Shown one piece after another: positions 33,927 to 42,754 of a stretch of 64,000 nucleotides of DNA. Position 1 is the stretch's first letter. The number at the start of each line of letters is the position of its first letter. The notes below the pieces were generated by a model that was not told the origin of the DNA, did no database searches, and was given only the letters and a program-made list of their open reading frames with translations. The stretch comes from Bradyrhizobium betae (lineage in GTDB: Bacteria; Pseudomonadota; Alphaproteobacteria; Rhizobiales; Xanthobacteraceae), in NCBI RefSeq assembly GCF_008932115.1, contig NZ_CP044543.1:5276501-5340500 (forward strand), in the 5' to 3' direction. Position numbers and translations under genes: made by a program.

Positions 33927-36377
33927 ATGGGCAATCGTCTTTGGGTGAAGCGTCGTTTGTTGATGGCCTCGGTGTCGACGGGGCTGCTGTCGGGGGTGAT
34001 CATCGCGGGGCCGGCCGGGGCCGCGCAGGACGAGCCCACCAACGTTCAGAACCTGCCCGCAATCGAAGTGGTCGCGCCGCAGCCGACCGCACGACGCACG
34101 CCGTCGCGAACGCCGGCGCGTTCCGCCAGCTCGGCGAAGCCGAACAACAGGCTCTACGTCTATCCGACCTCGCCGGGCACCGGCCGCGGCCTCGAAGTCG
34201 ACAAGGTTCCGTCAGCCATCAACGCCGTCGATGCCAACCAGATCAAGCGCACCGGCTCGCTGAACGTCACCGACGCGCTGCGCGACAACATCGCCGGCGT
34301 CAACATCACCGAAGTCACCGGCAATCCGTTCCAGCCGGATGTCGAATTCCGTGGCTTCGTCGCCTCGCCGGTGACGGGCACGCCGCAAGGTCTCGCGGTG
34401 TACCAGAACGGCGTCCGCGTCAACGAGGCCTTCTCGGATGCCGTCAACTGGGACCTGATCCCCACCGCGGCGATCCGGTCGGTCACGCTGGTGACCAACA
34501 ATCCCGCCTTCGGCCTCAATGCGCTGGGCGGCGCCATCAACCTGCAGATGAAGGACGGCTTCACCTATCAAGGTGCCGAGCTCGACGTCATGGGCGGCTC
34601 GTTCGGCCGCATGCAGGGCTCGGCGCAATGGGGCAAGCAGGTCGACAAGAACTACGGCGTCTACGCCGCGCTCGAAGGCCTGCACGACAGCGGTTTCCGC
34701 AATTTCTCCCAATCGGACGTGCGGCGCTTCTACGGCGATGTCGGCTACAAGGCCGGTGACAGCGAATTCCACGCCAATATGGGTCTCGCCAAGAACGATT
34801 TCGGCGCCAGCGCCACCGTCCCGGCCGAGCTGCTCGACAAATATTGGGGCGCGACCTACACGACACCGCAGACCACGAGCAATCGCGTCGGCTATCTCAA
34901 CCTGACCGAAAAAGTCGAGGCGACGCCGACCTGGACGCTCGAAGGCACCGCCCATGTGCGCAGGTACGAGCAGAAGCTGGTCGACGGTAATCCGACCAGC
35001 GTGCAGGAGTGCGCCATCGCAGGGCTCCTGTGCTTCGGCGACGATACGACGCCGGCCAATGGCACCAACGGCTTGCAGCTTGGTAATCCGTTCGCCACGG
35101 GGACCATCCTCGGCGAGATCGATCGCAGCTCGATACGATCGACCACCTTCGGCGTGTCAGGGCAGGCCACCAACACCGATCAACTGTTCGGCCATGACAA
35201 CCGCTTCGTGATGGGTGCGACCTATGACGCCAGCGTCACGCGCTACAACGCCACCGCCGAAATCGGCACGATGGGCGAGAACTATGTCGTCAGCGGCCGC
35301 GGCGTCTTCCTGGGCGCCACCGGCTCACCGGATCCTGTTGCCGGTCCCGTCTCGCTGCGGACCGTCAACCAATATAACGGCCTGTATGCGATGGACACGT
35401 TCAACGTCACGGATGCCTTCGCCGTCACGGGCGGCGGTCGTTTCAACGTGGCGCGTATTTCGCTGGAGGATCAGCTCGGCACGGCGCTCAACGGTGACCA
35501 CACCTTCACCCGCTTCAATCCGGTGATCGGCGGCACCTACAAGATCACGCCGGAGCTCACCGCCTATGCCGGCTATTCCGAGGCCAACCGGGTGCCGACG
35601 CCGCTCGAGCTCGGCTGCTCCGATCCAGCCCGTCCTTGTCTCCTCGCCGCGTTTCTCGTCTCCGACCCGCCCCTGAAGCAGGTGGTCTCCAAGACCGTCG
35701 AGGCCGGCTTGCGCGGCACAAAGGAGCTGAACATCGGCTCGCTCGGGTGGAAGATCGGCGGCTTCCGCGCCACCAACTACGACGACATCGTCGCCATCCC
35801 CGTTCCCGGCCGCACCGGCTTTGGTTATTTCTCCAATGTCGGCCGGACCCGACGGCAAGGGCTCGAGGCCGAGGTCAACATCAAGTCGTCGACGCTGCAA
35901 TTCCAGGCGAGCTACGCCTTCGTCGACGCGCGTTTCCTCGACGCCTTGACCATCGGTTCGAACAGCCCGTTCGCCGATGGCGGCAACATCCAGGTCTCGC
36001 CCGGCAACCAGATCCCCGCGATCCCGCGGCACCGCGTCAAGGTCGGCGTCGACTATGCCGTGACCGATGTCTGGAAGGTCGGCGGCAACGCGATCTTCGT
36101 CTCCAGCCAGTATCTGGTCGGCGACGAGTCCAACCAATATGCGAAGCTGCCGTCCTACACGGTGTTCAATCTCCACACCTCCTACCAGGTGATGAAGAAC
36201 CTCCAGGTCTACGGCCGCGTCGACAACGTCTTCGACAAGCGCTACGCGACCTACGGACAGTTCTTCGACCGCGGCGCCTTGCCCAACTTCACCACCGGCG
36301 CCGACTTCAACGATCCGCGCTCGCTCAGCCCGGCAAGGCCGAGGGCGTTTTATGCGGGGATGCGGGTGACGTTCTGA
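33927..36377 (+). CDS. TonB-dependent outer-membrane receptor
   Basis: An 816-aa receptor with signal peptide (res 1-33, GAA). It has a Pro/Arg/Ser-rich linker, a plug domain (VPSAINAVDANQIKRTGSLNVTDALRDNIAGVNI...NAFGLNALGGAINL-type) and a 22-strand barrel that ends with Phe (AFYAGMRVTF). No extra FecA-type signalling domain is present. It sits at the edge of the lanthanide island directly after the sensor kinase. By analogy with LutH it is a candidate receptor for a lanthanide chelate. Iron siderophore uptake remains possible. Confidence 0.88.
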   Translation: MGNRLWVKRRLLMASVSTGLLSGVIIAGPAGAAQDEPTNVQNLPAIEVVAPQPTARRTPSRTPARSASSAKPNNRLYVYPTSPGTGRGLEVDKVPSAINAVDANQIKRTGSLNVTDALRDNIAGVNITEVTGNPFQPDVEFRGFVASPVTGTPQGLAVYQNGVRVNEAFSDAVNWDLIPTAAIRSVTLVTNNPAFGLNALGGAINLQMKDGFTYQGAELDVMGGSFGRMQGSAQWGKQVDKNYGVYAALEGLHDSGFRNFSQSDVRRFYGDVGYKAGDSEFHANMGLAKNDFGASATVPAELLDKYWGATYTTPQTTSNRVGYLNLTEKVEATPTWTLEGTAHVRRYEQKLVDGNPTSVQECAIAGLLCFGDDTTPANGTNGLQLGNPFATGTILGEIDRSSIRSTTFGVSGQATNTDQLFGHDNRFVMGATYDASVTRYNATAEIGTMGENYVVSGRGVFLGATGSPDPVAGPVSLRTVNQYNGLYAMDTFNVTDAFAVTGGGRFNVARISLEDQLGTALNGDHTFTRFNPVIGGTYKITPELTAYAGYSEANRVPTPLELGCSDPARPCLLAAFLVSDPPLKQVVSKTVEAGLRGTKELNIGSLGWKIGGFRATNYDDIVAIPVPGRTGFGYFSNVGRTRRQGLEAEVNIKSSTLQFQASYAFVDARFLDALTIGSNSPFADGGNIQVSPGNQIPAIPRHRVKVGVDYAVTDVWKVGGNAIFVSSQYLVGDESNQYAKLPSYTVFNLHTSYQVMKNLQVYGRVDNVFDKRYATYGQFFDRGALPNFTTGADFNDPRSLSPARPRAFYAGMRVTF

Positions 36378-36514
36378 ACCCGGCGCGGCGAGGCTGACGC
36401 AATCTCTCGCCGGACCCGTGATGCGGTGTCAGGACGCTCCCGTTCTACCTTAAGCCGATTGACTAAATGTTCATGATTTGTTCTTATGCTGGTCGTCCAG
36501 CCAGGGAGCCAGCC

Positions 36515-36814
36515 ATGGACAACCGCATCAATGAAATCCGCAGAATCATCAAGGCGTTACGTGTGAGTATGCGTGAGGCCGAAGCCATCATGCATGAACA
36601 GATCAACCGGGACGAGGACTGCACGTTCGTGGCCGGGGAGGTCATGAAGATGCGCAACGTGATGAGCGGGCTCGTCCGGGAGCGGGCCGCCCTCGGTGAT
36701 ACCGACCCGATTGTCGTCGCCAGCCTCTTCATTCCCCGCCGGCGACCGACGCCGCCGCGTGTCCATGTCGAGAAGCGCCGTCTCGTCCCGCCGCGAGAGG
36801 TGGCACGGGCATGA
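36515..36814 (+). CDS. Small hypothetical protein
   Basis: A 99-aa cytoplasmic protein with a helical charged N-terminal half (MDNRINEIRRIIKALRVSMREAE-type, truncated here) and a basic Pro/Arg tail. AGGGAG precedes the ATG. Its stop overlaps the start of the next small gene by four bases, which supports both as real. No family recognised. Confidence 0.65.
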   Translation: MDNRINEIRRIIKALRVSMREAEAIMHEQINRDEDCTFVAGEVMKMRNVMSGLVRERAALGDTDPIVVASLFIPRRRPTPPRVHVEKRRLVPPREVARA

Positions 36815-37044
36815 AAGGAGAGAAGCCGACCTACTTCTCCGACATGCAGGAGCCGCCGGAATTCCTGAAGGCTCTCGATCATGCGCGGCGCCTGTCCTGC
36901 TACGAGGGCTGGTGCCGGATGCACATCGAGGCCATTCAGGTCGCGATCGACCAATACGCTGAAGCGGCGCTCGGCAATCGCGAATTCTTCCTCAACAAGC
37001 CGCACAGCATCGGCGGCAGTCGCAGGACCGGCGACGTGCCGTGA
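36811..37044 (+). CDS. Small hypothetical protein, second of a coupled pair
   Basis: A 77-aa acidic-to-neutral protein (MKGEKPTYFSDMQEPPEFL...) with two Cys in RLSCYEGWCRMHIEAI. It is translated from an ATGA overlap with the preceding gene. No signal peptide or membrane segment. Function unknown. Confidence 0.62.
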   Translation: MKGEKPTYFSDMQEPPEFLKALDHARRLSCYEGWCRMHIEAIQVAIDQYAEAALGNREFFLNKPHSIGGSRRTGDVP

Positions 37045-37282
37045 CATCGGAGACCGTGTCGATAATGAATTGAGCGAACGTCGTTCGCGTTGAAGACGTC
37101 CGCTTTGGCTTAGGGCCGACATCTCCGGTGCATCCGGCTGAGATCAGCTTGTGCGCCATCTGCGGGAGTCGTAATAGCTTAATCCAAAATTGAGCACGCC
37201 ATCCGCTCTTAGTTGACGAAGACTGCCACTACAACCTAATTCCGGCCTTGAGATCAGCGGCCCCTTAGGTTCGAGTGGTTCG

Positions 37283-38059
37283 ATGCTCCCACGAGCGAAG
37301 GAAGCGCTTTCGACCTTCTTGAAGGTGTTTTGGGGCTCCCTGTTCGTCGTAACGGTCAGCTTGGCGCTTGGGTGGCTTATTTTTGATGGCAGCACGACCC
37401 GGCCCCGCGTCATTCGTTCACGGCTCACAATAGTAGTCGAAACTCCTGAAGGTGAGCGATCAGGTTCTAGCGTCACGCAGGAGACGATAAGCTTCCCTGG
37501 CGGTCTGACTCGGGCTCAAGGGTGGGGGCTCACAGAACAATTGGTCGGCGAGGCTGTCGTCGTTGACCTTGGACAACGCGGCATTTTATTTTCGACCTTT
37601 GAAAGACGATCAATCCTCACTCGCGGGGGAGGAGACGCTTACAGCGCCGGCTTGACGCCGTTCTCACAGGAGAAGTTTCGCAGCGCACACGCTGCAAAAA
37701 TCAATGATCAATATTCTGCTTATCTCGATGACCTCAATCGGTCCAAACCAAAGTCCGAGTTACAGCTCAAAGATGTTCCCGCATTGGTTCGATTTGGTGA
37801 TTTGAACGATCCGACGAGTGTTGAGCTGGTTGACCCGCTCGACCTTGGCACAAGCTTCGGGCCCGGTGTGACGTTCAAAGGCGCTACTGTTGAGATCACC
37901 GACGATCCGATCACGCATGGCATCGAATCTCGGTTGCCTTGGCTGAGGTCGAGCAAAGTTGCGGAGTACCTTTTCCCCAATCCGACCCATCAACCGCCAC
38001 CAGACGCGCGAGTGGTTAGGCATCTCAGTTATGACGATTTAAGGAGATTGCCCCGATGA
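37283..38059 (+). CDS. Membrane-anchored hypothetical protein of lower GC content
   Basis: A 258-aa protein with one N-terminal membrane helix (res ~12-34) and a non-cytoplasmic domain of ~220 residues. No family was recognised and it has no Cys. Its codon choice is visibly less GC-rich at third positions than that of its neighbours, and the flanks (37.1-37.3 and 38.06-38.15 kb) are also AT-richer. This suggests recent acquisition. No mobile-element ends were seen. Confidence 0.6.
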   Translation: MLPRAKEALSTFLKVFWGSLFVVTVSLALGWLIFDGSTTRPRVIRSRLTIVVETPEGERSGSSVTQETISFPGGLTRAQGWGLTEQLVGEAVVVDLGQRGILFSTFERRSILTRGGGDAYSAGLTPFSQEKFRSAHAAKINDQYSAYLDDLNRSKPKSELQLKDVPALVRFGDLNDPTSVELVDPLDLGTSFGPGVTFKGATVEITDDPITHGIESRLPWLRSSKVAEYLFPNPTHQPPPDARVVRHLSYDDLRRLPR

Positions 38060-38179
38060 CCGCCGACTTCGCTTGACGCCCGATCTTCCTTAACCGATCG
38101 GAAACCATCGCAAATGATCCTAAAATTGTAACGAAACTGCTGGGCTGTCTCCGCGTCAATTCGCCGGAGGATCCGTCCG

Positions 38180-38347
38180 ATGACAGAGCACCAGGTGAAA
38201 GAGCAGGAATTCCAGATCGCACGTTATCGGCGTCTGGAGCGCGAGGTCACCGATCCACTGGCGGTGGGCCTGCTTCACATCATCATCCAAGATCTCGAGG
38301 CCGGGCTGCGAAGGGGCCGACCGGATCGGCGTGGTCGCCCCGATTAA
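38180..38347 (+). CDS. Tiny hypothetical protein (55 aa)
   Basis: A short frame starting MTEHQVKEQEFQIARYRRLE and ending in a basic RGRPDRRGRPD tail. GGAGG lies 9 bp before the ATG. The charged amphipathic N-terminus looks helical. It precedes the GrlR-like gene on the same strand by 67 bp. Supported by ribosome site and codon use only. Confidence 0.5.
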   Translation: MTEHQVKEQEFQIARYRRLEREVTDPLAVGLLHIIIQDLEAGLRRGRPDRRGRPD

Positions 38348-38414
38348 CGCTTTCTTAGCGCTGATCATGCGGATGATCCGCGCGGGAATGCGGAAGACGG
38401 GGGAGGCTGCTCCC

Positions 38415-38822
38415 ATGCTGAAGGACGGCACCTACGCGGCGTGGTACAAGATGCCGCTCGACCAGGGCACCGGGATCGTCCATCTCGCGGACGGCCAGAT
38501 CTGGGGCCGCGACAGCCTGATGACGTATCACGGCTTCTGCAAGGTCGACGGCGATCGCTTCACCGCAACCGTGTCGACGAAGCGTCACACCGATGGGCGT
38601 GCGACGGTCTTCGGCGTCAATGACGAACTCACGCTGGACATCGAGGGGACGTGCCCCGGCAAGATCGCGACGTACACGGCGACGACGGGGCAGGCGCCGG
38701 GAATAGTTCTCCACGGAACGCTGATTCTGGCCGAGCGGCCATCGCCGGTACCTGAACGACCCGCGCCGGCCCCGGCGTTCAATCCCGACAAGCTGCCAAA
38801 GCTGCCGAAGCGCTCGCGCTGA
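38415..38822 (+). CDS. GrlR-like regulatory-family protein
   Basis: A 135-aa protein with the GrlR-type lipocalin-like fold sequence MLKDGTYAAWYK...GIVHLADGQIWGRDS...DELTLDIEGTCPG and a Pro-rich C-terminal tail. Many Bradyrhizobium genomes carry such stand-alone GrlR-like proteins. In enteropathogens GrlR restrains a type III secretion activator, but no such genes are near here. The start was chosen at MLKDG, the conserved family N-terminus. Confidence 0.75.
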   Translation: MLKDGTYAAWYKMPLDQGTGIVHLADGQIWGRDSLMTYHGFCKVDGDRFTATVSTKRHTDGRATVFGVNDELTLDIEGTCPGKIATYTATTGQAPGIVLHGTLILAERPSPVPERPAPAPAFNPDKLPKLPKRSR

Positions 38823-38979
38823 TCGCGGGAGCGGGCAGGCGGCCTGTCGGTGCGCCTGCATCCAGATGTCGCGCCCGGGCTGCCGCAATTCTGCATCCGC
38901 ATCCCGCGCTCTCCCGCTTCTCAAACCGCCCGCGACCCGCCATTGTGCCGCCGCAACCATCCTCTCTGGAGCAGCATCA

Positions 38980-40443
38980 ATGTCGGCCAAGGTCTCGCGT
39001 CGCCAACTCGCGAAAATCGCGGGATTGTCCGCAGCCGGAATCGCAAGTCCTCTGGAGGGGGCTGACGCCAGGCCGGGCGCGGCGCCGCGTGGTGGCGGCG
39101 GCTTTCCGGCGGGATTTCTCTGGGGCACCGCGACCTCGTCCTATCAGGTCGAGGGTGCGGTCGACGAGGACGGGCGAGGGGCCTCGATCTGGGACAAGTT
39201 CGTCCGTATCCCCGGCAAGATCGAGGATGGCTCGACCGGCGACCGCGCCAACGATCACTATCATCGCTACAAGGAAGATATCGCGCTCATCAAGGATCTC
39301 GGTTGCAAGGCTTATCGGTTTTCGGTGGCCTGGCCGCGGGTATTTCCGGACGGCGACGGCAAGCCGAACCCCAAAGGGATCGACTTCTACAGCCGCCTCG
39401 TCGACGAGCTCTTGAAGAACGGCATCGAGCCGTGGATGACGCTGTATCACTGGGACCTGCCGCAATCGCTGCAGGACCGCTTCGGCGGCTGGCGCTCGAC
39501 CGAAACCTGCAAGATCTTCGGAGACTATGCGGGCTATGTCGCCAAACGTCTGACCGATCGCGTCAAGAACGTGTTCACGCTGAACGAGAGCGGCCGCTTC
39601 GTGCCGTTCGGCTACGGCCTCGGCATCGATGCGCCGGGCGTGACCTTGCCGCAAGCGGAGGTCAACCAGATCAGGCACAACAGCGCGCTCGCGCACGGGC
39701 TCGCGGTGCAGGCGGTGCGGGCGCACGGCCGCCGCGGCACCAGGGTGGGACCGGCCGAGAACATCGACGTCTGCGTTCCCGCGATCGACGCGCCCGAGCA
39801 TGTCCGCGCCGCCGAGATCGCGCTGCGCGAGATGAATGCCGGCTATCTCAACGTCATCATGACGGGCAAATATACCGACGCCTTCCTGAAATATGCGGGC
39901 GCCGATGCGCCGAAATACACCGACGCCGAGCTGAAGATCATCGGATCTCCGGTCGACTTCCTCGGCCTCAACATCTACGCGCCGCAGAATTACGTGGTGC
40001 CCTCCGACCAGGGCGCCGGCTTCATGCCGCTGCCGATCCCGAAATCGTTCCCGCATATGAGCTCGGACTGGCTCCGCATCGCGCCGGAGACGATCTACTG
40101 GGTGCCGAAGCTCGCCGCGAAGATCTGGAAGACCGATGCGATCTATATCACCGAGAACGGCACCTCCGGCGACGACGTCGTGACCCAAGACGGCAAGATC
40201 TATGACACCGACCGCATCATGTATCTGCGCAACTATCTCGCCCAGCTCGAGCGCGCCACTGCCGAAGGCGTGCCGGTGCGCGGCTATTTCCTCTGGAGCC
40301 TGATGGACAATTTCGAATGGGTGTTCGGGCTCAGCAAGCGGTTCGGGCTCTATCACGTCAATTTCGACACCCAGGTGCGCACGCCGAAACTCAGCGCCAG
40401 CTTCTATCGCAACGTCATCGCGAAGAACGCGGCGGGGGCATAG
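38980..40443 (+). CDS. Family GH1 beta-glucosidase, Tat-exported
   Basis: A 487-aa glycoside hydrolase. The N-terminus has a Tat-like signal (VSRRQLAKIAGLSAAG). The GH1 signature FPAGFLWGTATSSYQVEGA follows. The acid/base motif reads TLNES instead of the usual TxNEP, and the nucleophile is in YITENG. Aglycone/glycone residues such as HWDLPQ and the C-terminal WSLMDNFEW are conserved. It hydrolyses beta-linked glucosides or galactosides, probably plant-derived, in the periplasm. Confidence 0.93.
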   Translation: MSAKVSRRQLAKIAGLSAAGIASPLEGADARPGAAPRGGGGFPAGFLWGTATSSYQVEGAVDEDGRGASIWDKFVRIPGKIEDGSTGDRANDHYHRYKEDIALIKDLGCKAYRFSVAWPRVFPDGDGKPNPKGIDFYSRLVDELLKNGIEPWMTLYHWDLPQSLQDRFGGWRSTETCKIFGDYAGYVAKRLTDRVKNVFTLNESGRFVPFGYGLGIDAPGVTLPQAEVNQIRHNSALAHGLAVQAVRAHGRRGTRVGPAENIDVCVPAIDAPEHVRAAEIALREMNAGYLNVIMTGKYTDAFLKYAGADAPKYTDAELKIIGSPVDFLGLNIYAPQNYVVPSDQGAGFMPLPIPKSFPHMSSDWLRIAPETIYWVPKLAAKIWKTDAIYITENGTSGDDVVTQDGKIYDTDRIMYLRNYLAQLERATAEGVPVRGYFLWSLMDNFEWVFGLSKRFGLYHVNFDTQVRTPKLSASFYRNVIAKNAAGA

Positions 40444-40462
40444 CGGCGTTCTCGGTGTCTTC

Positions 40463-40628
40463 GCCTCTCCCCGCGTGCGGGGAGAGGCCGGAATTTGCGA
40501 TAGCAAATTTCGGGTGAGGGGGACTCTCCGCGAGTCCATCTCTCACTGTCCTTGAGGAGGCTCCCCCTCACCCGGATTTTCCGCTGCGCGTAAAATCCGA
40601 CCTCTCCCCGCACGCGGGAGAGGCGAAG
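40463..40628. repeat. Dispersed palindromic repeat, family A-related, copy 4
   Basis: About 166 bp bounded by CGCCTCTCCCCGCGTGCGGG and its near-complement CCCGCACGCGGGAGAGGCG. CGGGTGAGGGGG and CCCCCTCACCCGG lie inside, and ATTTGCGATAGCAAAT is a small hairpin. It has the same architecture as the other three copies but diverged arms. Confidence 0.75.
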
Positions 40629-40706
40629 AGAAGGCCCCCCGCATTGACTCCACTCTCCCCCTGATTCAAAACCGCTCCCAACACTCATAACAAGAGGACA
40701 ACGCCA

Positions 40707-41939
40707 ATGACCGATGCACTCATCATCGATGCCTGCCGCACGCCGCGGGGTGTCGGCAAGGCCGGCAAGGGAGCACTCTCGGGCATTCATCCGCAGCAGC
40801 TCGGCGCGACCGTGCTGCGTGCGCTGGCCGATCGTACCGGCATCGACACCGCCGACGTCGACGACATCGTCTGGGGCTGCAGCGCGCAGGTCGCAACGCA
40901 GAGCGGCGACCTCGGCCGCATGTCGGCGCTGGATGCCGGCTACGACGTCCGCGCGAGCGCCGTGACGCTCGACCGCTTCTGCGGCTCCGGCATCACCAGC
41001 GTCAACATGGCCGCATCCTCGATCATGGCGGGCGCCGAAGACCTCGTCATCGCCGGCGGCTGCGAGATGATGTCGATGGAAGGGCGGCGCGGCGGCGGTC
41101 CGATGATGATGGACGGCGGCAATCTGCGCCTGCGCGCGCGGCATCCGCAGTCGCATCAGGGCATCTGCGCCGATGCGATCGCGACGCTGGAGGGCATCAC
41201 GCGAAGGGACGTCGACGCGCTCGGTCTCGAAAGCCAGAAGCGCGCCGCGCAAGCGATCGCCGGCGGCCATTTCAAGAAGAGTCTTGTTCCCGTGTATCGC
41301 GAGGACGGCAGCCTCGCGCTCGACCATGAAGAATATCCGCGGCCGCAGACCACGATGGAGGGCCTCAGCGCGCTCAAGCCCGCATTTCCCGCGATCGCCG
41401 ATCACGCGCTCGACGACAAGGGCACGACCTATCGCGGCCTGATCCTGCAGAAATATCCTGACCTCGACATCGACTTCATGCACCATGCCGGCAATTCGTC
41501 CGGCGTCGTCGACGGTGCCGCCGCGATCCTGCTCGCTTCGCCGGCTTACGCCAGGGCGCATGGCCTCAAGGCCCGCGCCCGCGTGGTGGCGATGGCGAAC
41601 ATGGGGGACTCGCCGACCCTGATGCTGAACGCGCCGGTGCCGGCGACGCGCAAGGTGCTGGCAAAGGCGGGCCTCACCGTCGACGACATCGACCTGTTCG
41701 AGATCAACGAGGCGTTTGCCGTGGTTGCGGAGAAATATATCCGCGATCTCAAGCTCGATCGCGCCAAGGTCAACGTCAACGGCGGCTCGATCGCGCTCGG
41801 CCATCCTATCGGCGCGACCGGCTCGATCCTGATCGGCACCGTGCTCGACGAGCTCGAGCGTCGTGACCTCAAGCGCGGTCTCGTCACCATGTGCGCCGCG
41901 GGAGGCATGGCGCCGGCCATCATCATCGAGCGTATCTAG
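40707..41939 (+). CDS. Acetyl-CoA C-acyltransferase (thiolase)
   Basis: A 410-aa thiolase with the acyl-accepting Cys in DRFCGSG, catalytic His in GHPIGATG and second Cys in MCAAGGMAPA, plus NEAFA. It condenses or cleaves acyl-CoA units (beta-oxidation or acetoacetyl-CoA formation). No partner hydratase/dehydrogenase is adjacent, so the pathway cannot be fixed. Confidence 0.92.
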   Translation: MTDALIIDACRTPRGVGKAGKGALSGIHPQQLGATVLRALADRTGIDTADVDDIVWGCSAQVATQSGDLGRMSALDAGYDVRASAVTLDRFCGSGITSVNMAASSIMAGAEDLVIAGGCEMMSMEGRRGGGPMMMDGGNLRLRARHPQSHQGICADAIATLEGITRRDVDALGLESQKRAAQAIAGGHFKKSLVPVYREDGSLALDHEEYPRPQTTMEGLSALKPAFPAIADHALDDKGTTYRGLILQKYPDLDIDFMHHAGNSSGVVDGAAAILLASPAYARAHGLKARARVVAMANMGDSPTLMLNAPVPATRKVLAKAGLTVDDIDLFEINEAFAVVAEKYIRDLKLDRAKVNVNGGSIALGHPIGATGSILIGTVLDELERRDLKRGLVTMCAAGGMAPAIIIERI

Positions 41940-41961
41940 CCTTATTTTTCAGGGTGAATCG

Positions 41962-41989
41962 CGACCGGCCTCCGCAAAGAGGCCGGTCG
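41962..41989 (+). terminator. Hairpin after the thiolase gene
   Basis: Arms CGACCGGCCT and AGGCCGGTCG (10 bp, perfect) lie 22 bp after the thiolase stop. The following U-tract is poor, so this is only a probable terminator. Confidence 0.45.
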
Positions 41990-42219
41990 TCGCTTGTCGA
42001 AAGCAGCGAATCAGCTTTAGCAAGGCTGCGTGCGGGCCTTTGAAACAAGGTAAAATCCGCTGCCCGAGGCTTCTCCCGCTCAAGAAGTAGCTAAAAAGCA
42101 GGGTTTTTTGCCACAGGGGGCCAAAAAAGCCCGTAAAACCGCGACAAAACTGTGCAGAAGGCTATAGGCCTTCGCCGGTTGGTCTAATATGCAACCGGCA
42201 ACGAATCAGAGGAGACACG

Positions 42220-42522
42220 ATGCCAGCCCAACTTTCCAAATCGCAGTTGATCGAAAAGATTGCGACCGCCACCGAGCTTTCCAAGCGCGACGTCAAGAAC
42301 GTCATGGAGACGCTGACCGAGGTCGGTCACAAGGAGCTCAAGAAGAACGGCCTGTTCCTGGTGCCGGGCTTCGCCAAGTTCGTCGTCGTCAAGAAGCCTG
42401 CGACCAAGGCACGCAAGGGCACCAACCCGTTCACGGGTGAAGAGATGATGTTCAAGGCCAAGCCGGCCCGGAAGATCGTCCGCGCCCGCCCGGTCAAGGC
42501 CGCCAAGGACGCTGTGGCCTGA
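42220..42522 (+). CDS. HU-family DNA-binding protein
   Basis: A 100-aa histone-like protein. It has an N-terminal helical dimerisation part (SKSQLIEKIATATELSKRDV), the GFAKFVVV strand and the DNA-wrapping arm NPFTGEEM...KPARKIVRARP, with an Ala/Lys-rich tail. It bends and compacts DNA. It lies convergent with the lon gene and has its own terminator. Confidence 0.93.
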   Translation: MPAQLSKSQLIEKIATATELSKRDVKNVMETLTEVGHKELKKNGLFLVPGFAKFVVVKKPATKARKGTNPFTGEEMMFKAKPARKIVRARPVKAAKDAVA

Positions 42523-42527
42523 TAACG

Positions 42528-42556
42528 CAAAGGCCCCTCGCAGGAGGGGGCCTTTG
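42528..42556 (+). terminator. Intrinsic terminator of the HU gene
   Basis: CAAAGGCCCCTC pairs with GAGGGGGCCTTTG around a short loop just after the HU stop. Confidence 0.75.
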
Positions 42557-42593
42557 ATACGTTCGACAACCGCAAGGGCTGAAGCGGAGGGGT

Positions 42594-42749
42594 TCAGCCC
42601 TTGCGGCGCCTGACCCGGACCGGGACCGGCTGCAGCCGGGGCTCGGGTCCCGCGAGCGCATCGCGCACGCCGTCGATGGCACGATCGAGAAGCTGGCGCA
42701 GCCGCTGCGCCTTGCGCGATCTCTTCGCTCTTTCCAGCAGTTTCTTCAT
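42594..42749 (-). CDS. Tiny basic protein downstream of lon
   Basis: A 51-aa frame starting MKKLLERAKRSRKAQRLRQL and rich in Arg and Lys, placed 5 bp after the lon stop on the same strand. It could be a small co-translated basic protein or nucleic-acid binder. There is no homology evidence, and it could also be a chance frame. Confidence 0.35.
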   Translation of the reverse strand: MKKLLERAKRSRKAQRLRQLLDRAIDGVRDALAGPEPRLQPVPVRVRRRKG

Positions 42750-42754
42750 CACAT

